In this document: positions 32,386 through 36,758 of the stretch, piece after piece
Layout of the letters: every line of letters begins with the position of its first letter
Position numbering within the stretch: the stretch's first letter is position 1
NCBI RefSeq assembly: GCF_001598455.1
Contig: NZ_BCYZ01000044.1
Location: 1 to 36,758 of the forward strand
Reading direction: 5' to 3'
Source: Sphingomonas pruni NBRC 15498
GTDB taxonomy: Bacteria > Pseudomonadota > Alphaproteobacteria > Sphingomonadales > Sphingomonadaceae
Length of the DNA stretch: 36,758 nucleotides
Made by a program: the position numbers and the translations under genes
The notes under the pieces: model-generated
Databases searched by the model: none
The model's input: the letters and a program-made list of their open reading frames with translations, nothing else
What the model was told of the DNA's origin: nothing

Positions 32386-32697
32386 ATGCCCCGCTTTACC
32401 CATCCGCGATTGGAGGACGTGCCGCTCGACCTGGCGCTCCACGCGCTGGCCGATACGAATCGGCTGGCGATCGTCGCACGGCTGGCTGCGGCCACGGGGC
32501 TGAGCTGTTCGAACACGACACCGTGCGACGCGCCGGTTCCCAAGAGCACGCTGTCCAACCATCTGAAGACGCTGCGCGCCGCCGGCCTGATCGAAACCAC
32601 GCAATCGGGCCGCGAGATGATCAATGTGCTGCGGCGCGCCGAGTTCGACCGCCGCTTTCCCGGCTTGCTCGATGCGGTCCTCGCCAACGCCGCTTGA
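32386..32697 (+). CDS. ArsR-type winged-helix transcriptional regulator
   Basis: 103 residues from ATG 32386 (114 if ATG 32353 is used). Helix LDLALHALADTNRLAIVARL opens the winged-helix fold; the recognition helix is PKSTLSNHLKTLRAAGLIE; the wing is TTQSGREMINVLR. Two Cys (SCSNTTPC) sit before the recognition helix and might bind metal or respond to redox, but they are not in the classical ArsR metal motif. Probably represses itself and the divergent SDR gene through the inverted repeat. Confidence 0.85.
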   Translation: MPRFTHPRLEDVPLDLALHALADTNRLAIVARLAAATGLSCSNTTPCDAPVPKSTLSNHLKTLRAAGLIETTQSGREMINVLRRAEFDRRFPGLLDAVLANAA

Positions 32698-32728
32698 AGC
32701 GCGTTCGCGGCTGGGGCAGACGACGGCG

Positions 32729-33442
32729 ATGCCAGACACCGGAACGACCGATCAAGCCCGCGCGATGCTCGACCGGGTATCGCCGGAAGGACGCGCGCGC
32801 GCGCTGAAAGCGCAGCGCCGGCGCCAGGCCGCGACCAACAGACTGCTCCTGCGCTGCTTGGTTGCGGGGGTAATCGTCGCGGCTTTGCTCACCATCGCGA
32901 TCCAGCTCGGCGTACCGGTTGGATCTGCGGGTCTGCTCGGCGCGTTCGCTGGCTGGGTAGCTATATGCGTCGCCATCGCGACGGCGTCGCGCGAACGCCC
33001 AGCAACGAGCGATGTGTTGACAGCGACCCCGTTGCACCAGTTGCCCGATGTCGCGGGCCGCTGGCTGGAGGGGCAGCGCGCCGCTTTGCCCGCGCCCGCG
33101 CTTCGGGTCGCCGATGACATCCTCCACCGGCTGGAGGGAATGACACCACAACTGGCGCAACTCGATCCCAAGGAGCCGGCGGCGGACGCGGTGCGCAAAT
33201 TGCTGTGCGTCGAGCTGCCTGATCTCGTCACTGGTTATCGCGCCGTTCCGCCAAGCTTGCGCGACCGCGCCGGGAGCGGCGGGCAGAGTGCGGACGGTCA
33301 TCTAGTCGAAGGACTCGGCGTGATCGACGCCGAGGTCGCGCGGATGACCGAGCAGCTGGCACGCGGGGCGTTCGATGAGGTGGCGACGCAGCGACGGTAT
33401 CTGGAACTGAAATATGACGGGGCGGGGTCGCTGGAGGGTTAG
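32729..33442 (+). CDS. membrane protein with two helices, unknown function
   Basis: 237 residues. A basic N-terminal region (KAQRRRQAATNRLLLR) leads into two adjacent membrane helices (CLVAGVIVAALLTIAIQL and AGLLGAFAGWVAICVAIATA), then a cytoplasmic or periplasmic helical domain (ALRVADDILHRLEGM, EVARMTEQLARGAFDEVATQ). No family was recognised. It follows the ArsR gene by ~30 bases on the same strand and is convergent with the YbjQ-like pair. ATG 32729 avoids overlap with the upstream gene. Confidence 0.75.
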   Translation: MPDTGTTDQARAMLDRVSPEGRARALKAQRRRQAATNRLLLRCLVAGVIVAALLTIAIQLGVPVGSAGLLGAFAGWVAICVAIATASRERPATSDVLTATPLHQLPDVAGRWLEGQRAALPAPALRVADDILHRLEGMTPQLAQLDPKEPAADAVRKLLCVELPDLVTGYRAVPPSLRDRAGSGGQSADGHLVEGLGVIDAEVARMTEQLARGAFDEVATQRRYLELKYDGAGSLEG

Positions 33443-33497
33443 GAGCCGTCATGGACGGGACCGCGACCGCGGCCTCCCGCGTTTGACAATACCAACC

Positions 33498-34322
33498 TCA
33501 GCTATTCACCGACAGCACCAGCTTCGGGTCCGGTATCCGATCCGCCTCCGCCATCCCCTCGATCGGCAGCACCGCCGTCCCGATCGCGAAGAACTCGATC
33601 ACATGGGTCGACCAGCCGTGATTGCCTTCGTGCAGGTCCGCCCCGACCACGCCTTCTGCCCCTGCGCGGCTCGCTTCGAGCTGCATTCGTTCCATCGCGA
33701 TCTCGCGCGCCTCATAAAGCGCGACCGAGAAGTTGGTCAGCTCGACATTCTGCCCGATCGTGCCGAGCGAGGCGAACGGACCGCGCCGCGCGACGTGATA
33801 GACGCAGCTACCCATCACCATCTCGAGCGGCCGATAGCCGGCCTGGAGCAGCGTCCAGAAATCCTGCCCGCTGAGCGCTGAGGTGAACGGCTCGCCACGG
33901 GGGCCCTTGAAGCCCTGATGGCCCTTGGCGTGGACGATGCCGGTGCCGATCGCGACGAATTCGAGCACCTTGTCATCCCATTCGAGCCGCTTGACCGTCA
34001 GCCGCACGCCGACGACGCCGTCCGCGCCCATTTGCTGCGCCTCCGCTTTCATCCGCTCCATCGCCAGCGCGCGCGCTTCGTACATCGCGGTCGACAGCAC
34101 ATCCATTTCGACCGACGAGCCCCAGCCGGCCATTTGAAAGCCGACATGATAGATGCACGAGCCGACGCAGAGGCCGATCGGCTCGAACCCTGCCTTGCGC
34201 ACCAGCAGAAACTCGTTGACCGAGAAATCCGAGGTGAAGACGCCGTCCGGATGCCCCTCGCGCCGCAACCCCGCGAGCCGCGCCAACGCGTGTTCGGGGA
34301 TGGGCTGGCTAGTGTCGGCCAT
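33498..34322 (-). CDS. YbjQ-family (heavy-metal-binding-domain) protein, two repeats
   Basis: 274 residues with two similar halves of the YbjQ/DUF74 type. In each a region G-S-C-(I/V)-Y-H-V (GSCIYHVGFQ near 54 and GSCVYHVARR near 175) is followed by ARALAMERMKAEAQQMGADGVVGVRL or AREIAMERMQLEASRAGAEGVVG in separate halves. The label 'heavy-metal-binding' is a database name; real function is unclear. ATG 34322 overlaps the preceding gene's stop (TGATG), so the pair is translationally coupled. Confidence 0.82.
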   Translation of the reverse strand: MADTSQPIPEHALARLAGLRREGHPDGVFTSDFSVNEFLLVRKAGFEPIGLCVGSCIYHVGFQMAGWGSSVEMDVLSTAMYEARALAMERMKAEAQQMGADGVVGVRLTVKRLEWDDKVLEFVAIGTGIVHAKGHQGFKGPRGEPFTSALSGQDFWTLLQAGYRPLEMVMGSCVYHVARRGPFASLGTIGQNVELTNFSVALYEAREIAMERMQLEASRAGAEGVVGADLHEGNHGWSTHVIEFFAIGTAVLPIEGMAEADRIPDPKLVLSVNS

Positions 34323-35242
34323 CAGATGCTTCCTTCCTGATCGTCCATGTCGCTGCCATAGCTCGAATGGCGCGGCCCATTACCCGCCCCCAGCGGCGAG
34401 GCCCGGTCGCGCATGTCGAGCACCATCTCCACCTCGTGGCTGACGCCTTCGCCGCGCTCGACTTCGACCACCGTGCCGATGACGATGTGACGGCCGAGAT
34501 ATTGCGGCGGCTGCTTGTCGCGCTCGCGGCGGAGCAATTGCCCGAAATGCGTATGCGCCAGGACTCCGTTGCCTTGCTGCGCAGCAGCCCGCCGCAATTC
34601 CGCGTGCGCCTGGCGCCGTATCCCTTCCCAGAATTCGGTCAGGTCCATGATCGGTTGGTTGGTCCAGGAATTCATCGCGCGCTGGGTTTGCCAGGCGCCG
34701 CCATTGGTCCAGGCATTGTTGAGATACCAATCGAACTGCGCGCCGACCGCGATCCCGACGGGAACGATACCGGCCTCGAGCAGCCGGACGAATTCCAGCG
34801 CGGGCACGGTGGCGACGACCGGCTTCGGTGTCGGCTTCAGACCCGCGATCTTAACCGCCGTGCCGATCAGGGTGAAGTCCATGCTGGCGCCGATCGAATG
34901 CCGCAACGTGCGCATACGGACGTCCACCACGGCATTGGCACCGGCCGCCGCCGCCTCGCGCTGGAGGCGGCCAAGCGCCTTGTGCCAGCCTTCGGCATGG
35001 CCCTCGGTCCAGCTATAGCCATAATGGTACCAGCAAGTGCCTGAAACGGTCGCGACCGGCCGGATGCCATGGGTTCTGGCGAGCAGCAATTCCGCCGGCG
35101 TCATGCTGGCGACCCAGGGAGTCGATCCGGCCGCGGCACACACCAGCCGCTCCTCGACAAAGCCAGGCAATCCATGATGTTCGAGGGCGACCGTCCATTC
35201 GGCGGCGCGTTGCTCGTGATCGACGGGTTCGATCGGATTCAT
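34322..35242 (-). CDS. YbjQ-like protein, first gene of the coupled pair
   Basis: 306 residues. N-terminal half has SGTCWYHYGYSWTEGHAEGW and then LQREAAAAGANAVVDVRM, matching the shape of the YbjQ repeats of the next gene; the C-terminal half (FVRLLEAGIVPVGIAVGAQF, ELRRAAAQQGNGVLAHTH) is a more diverged repeat. A short acidic tail SSYGSDMDDQEGS ends it. ATG 35242 is chosen over an upstream start at 35275 because homology begins there. The two genes probably make related subunits of one unknown complex. Confidence 0.75.
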   Translation of the reverse strand: MNPIEPVDHEQRAAEWTVALEHHGLPGFVEERLVCAAAGSTPWVASMTPAELLLARTHGIRPVATVSGTCWYHYGYSWTEGHAEGWHKALGRLQREAAAAGANAVVDVRMRTLRHSIGASMDFTLIGTAVKIAGLKPTPKPVVATVPALEFVRLLEAGIVPVGIAVGAQFDWYLNNAWTNGGAWQTQRAMNSWTNQPIMDLTEFWEGIRRQAHAELRRAAAQQGNGVLAHTHFGQLLRRERDKQPPQYLGRHIVIGTVVEVERGEGVSHEVEMVLDMRDRASPLGAGNGPRHSSYGSDMDDQEGSI

Positions 35243-35381
35243 GCGATGCGTGTCATGGCAGGATAATACGGCCAACTCAATCGGGTCAGCAGCGTTGACC
35301 TACGAATTTTCGGATGGGGTTGCGCTGCGCCTGCGAAAGGCATAGCCGCGTCGCGATCGCGCGACGCATTAGGGATTGACG

Positions 35382-36167
35382 ATGGCCGAGTTCAGCCTGC
35401 CGAAGAACAGCAAGATCCGCAAGAACGGCACGGTCCATAAGGCGCCAGAGGGCGCCACCAATATCCGCCGTTTCAAGATCTATCGCTACGATCCCGATAC
35501 CGGCGAGAATCCGCGTTACGACATTTTCGAGGTCGACCTCGACACGTGCGGCCCGATGGTGCTCGACGCGCTAATCAAGATGAAGTCCGAGCAGGATTCG
35601 TCGCTGACCTTCCGCCGCTCGTGCCGCGAAGGGATTTGCGGATCGTGCTCGATGAACATGGACGGCAAGAACGGCCTCGCCTGCACGACCGCGATCGAGG
35701 ACTGCAAATCGGAAGTCACGATCACTCCGCTACCGCACATGGAAGTGATCAAGGATCTGGTCCCCGATTTCACCCATTTCTACGCGCAATATGCGTCGAT
35801 CAAGCCGTGGCTGCAGACGGTCACTCCGCCGCCCGCGGGCAAGGAGCGGCTGCAGAGCCCGGAGGATCGCGAGAAGCTCGACGGCCTCTACGAATGCATC
35901 CTGTGCGCCTGTTGCTCGACCAGCTGCCCGAGCTATTGGTGGAACAGCGACAAGTTCCTCGGCCCGGCAATCCTGCTCCAAGCGTATCGCTGGCTCGCCG
36001 ACAGCCGCGACGAGATGACCGGCGAGCGACTCGACCAGCTCGAGGATCCGTTCCGCCTCTATCGCTGCCACACGATCATGAACTGCGCCAACGCTTGCCC
36101 CAAGGGCCTCAACCCGGCCAAGGCGATCGCCGAGATCAAGAAGTTGGAAGCCGAGCGGATCGTCTGA
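35382..36167 (+). CDS. sdhB: succinate dehydrogenase iron-sulfur subunit
   Basis: Complex II subunit that passes electrons from SdhA to quinone through three Fe-S clusters, on the inner face of the inner membrane. 261 residues. The [2Fe-2S] Cys are in [15 protein letters not shown] and LACT; the [4Fe-4S] and [3Fe-4S] Cys are in [16 protein letters not shown] and [20 protein letters not shown] 35382 has AGGGA seven bases upstream. sdhC, sdhD and sdhA do not precede it; a divergent YbjQ-like gene does. The 139-base gap upstream should hold its promoter. Confidence 0.96.
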   Translation: MAEFSLPKNSKIRKNGTVHKAPEGATNIRRFKIYRYDPDTGENPRYDIFEVDLDTCGPMVLDALIKMKSEQDSSLTFRRSCREGICGSCSMNMDGKNGLACTTAIEDCKSEVTITPLPHMEVIKDLVPDFTHFYAQYASIKPWLQTVTPPPAGKERLQSPEDREKLDGLYECILCACCSTSCPSYWWNSDKFLGPAILLQAYRWLADSRDEMTGERLDQLEDPFRLYRCHTIMNCANACPKGLNPAKAIAEIKKLEAERIV

Positions 36168-36176
36168 TCCAATCTT

Positions 36177-36223
36177 CCGTTCGCCCCGAGCGTGTCGAGG
36201 GGGCGTGACCGGAACACGAACGG
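36177..36223. repeat. REP-like palindrome between sdhB and the thioesterase
   Basis: Outer arms CCGTTCG (36177-36183) and CGAACGG (36217-36223) are perfect; an inner CGCCCC/GGGGCG pair and the GTGTCGAGG core complete a nested palindrome of the GTTCGCCCTGAG-like type I recall from sphingomonads. ATTTTAG follows, so it could also end the sdhB transcript. Confidence 0.55.
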
Positions 36224-36230
36224 ATTTTAG

Positions 36231-36701
36231 TTGGACGACGCCCCTTCCCCTCTCTTCCTTTACGACGACGATCCGGATCTGCCCGGCTGGAAACGCTGGC
36301 AGTTCCGCGACTCGACCCGGTTCAATGCGTTTCTCGAACCGCTCCAGGTGAAGCTGGAGGGCAGCATCGCGCGGGTCCGCATGATGCCGCGGCACGAGCA
36401 TTCGAACATGCGCGACAACGTCCATGGCGGGGCCCTGCTCGGCTTCATGGATGTATCGCTGTTCGCCGCCAGCCGGGCGTTCGGGTGCCTGAGCGCGGGT
36501 GGCGCCGTAACGCTGGACCTGTCGGCGCAATTCATCGGCGGCGGGATGATTGGCGAGCCGCTCGAGGCACATATCGAATTGCTCCGCGAAACCAGCCGGA
36601 TGCTGTTCCTGCGCGGGCTGATCGTCCAGGAAGGGCTGCCGACGATCGCGAGCTTTACCGGGACGCTGCGGAAATCGAGCCCGCCGCCGGGAACGGTATA
36701 A
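36231..36701 (+). CDS. PaaI-type hotdog-fold thioesterase
   Basis: 156 residues of the 4HBT/PaaI family: the hotdog helix contains NVHGGALLGFMDV with the conserved His-Gly-Gly near residue 65, followed by VTLDLSAQFIGG and the final beta strands. It hydrolyses acyl-CoA thioesters; the acyl group is unknown. TTG 36231 is the only start in reach that leaves the conserved N terminus intact; the ribosome site is weak. The final 57 bases (36702-36758) contain only pyrimidine-rich intergenic sequence. Confidence 0.87.
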   Translation: MDDAPSPLFLYDDDPDLPGWKRWQFRDSTRFNAFLEPLQVKLEGSIARVRMMPRHEHSNMRDNVHGGALLGFMDVSLFAASRAFGCLSAGGAVTLDLSAQFIGGGMIGEPLEAHIELLRETSRMLFLRGLIVQEGLPTIASFTGTLRKSSPPPGTV

Positions 36702-36758
36702 TCTCCAACTCAGTCACCCTCTCCCTTCCGCGCCTTTGGCGCTCCCTCCCTCTCCCAA

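Overview
This is a GC-rich chromosomal window, roughly two-thirds G+C by eye outside one tract, from an alphaproteobacterium that is most likely a sphingomonad (Sphingomonas or a close relative). The basis is protein style and gene content, extensive stop/start overlaps (ATGA, GTGA, TTGA), frequent GTG/TTG starts, and intergenic palindromes of the kind scattered through sphingomonad genomes. No rRNA, tRNA, CRISPR array or intact insertion sequence was seen.

Left part (1-9.9 kb): a minus-strand acyl-CoA synthetase diverges from a tightly packed plus-strand operon: lgt, a MidA/NDUFAF7-type methyltransferase, two tandem GNAT acetyltransferases and pgeF. A short structured leader follows, then a Cys/Met-metabolism PLP enzyme, an alpha/beta hydrolase with Ala in place of the nucleophile, and a GMC oxidoreductase. 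Middle part (9.9-18.6 kb): a membrane chemoreceptor coupled to a small membrane protein, an MFS transporter, murA, a divergent Crp/Fnr regulator with a strong terminator, and a large secreted or periplasmic M16 peptidase.

Queuosine region (18.7-29.9 kb): on the minus strand the transcription order is glsB, then xseB, a polyprenyl synthase gene (ispA-like), coaD, a palindromic repeat, a cyclophilin, queA, [island], a VirB2-like pilin, an EF-hand protein, a HAD hydrolase, tgt and a small membrane protein. queA and tgt act in tRNA queuosine synthesis. The 3' end of queA has been used as an integration site. An identical 56-bp segment of queA lies at 21830-21885 and again at 25791-25846. The right copy is continuous with full-length queA and ends in an element-type 3' tail. 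The left copy is followed by a diverged queA tail that is probably the original. The ~4 kb between them is lower in GC. It carries a tyrosine recombinase reduced to its catalytic domain, an RNA 2'-phosphotransferase (KptA/Tpt1) and several unrecognised small proteins. This small, probably immobilised island inside queA is the most unusual item in the window.

Right part (30-36.7 kb): a succinate-semialdehyde-type dehydrogenase; an SDR oxidoreductase divergent from an ArsR-type regulator with a clear inverted-repeat operator; a two-helix membrane protein; two overlapping genes for YbjQ-like proteins; sdhB without its usual sdhCDA partners beside it; and a PaaI-type thioesterase.
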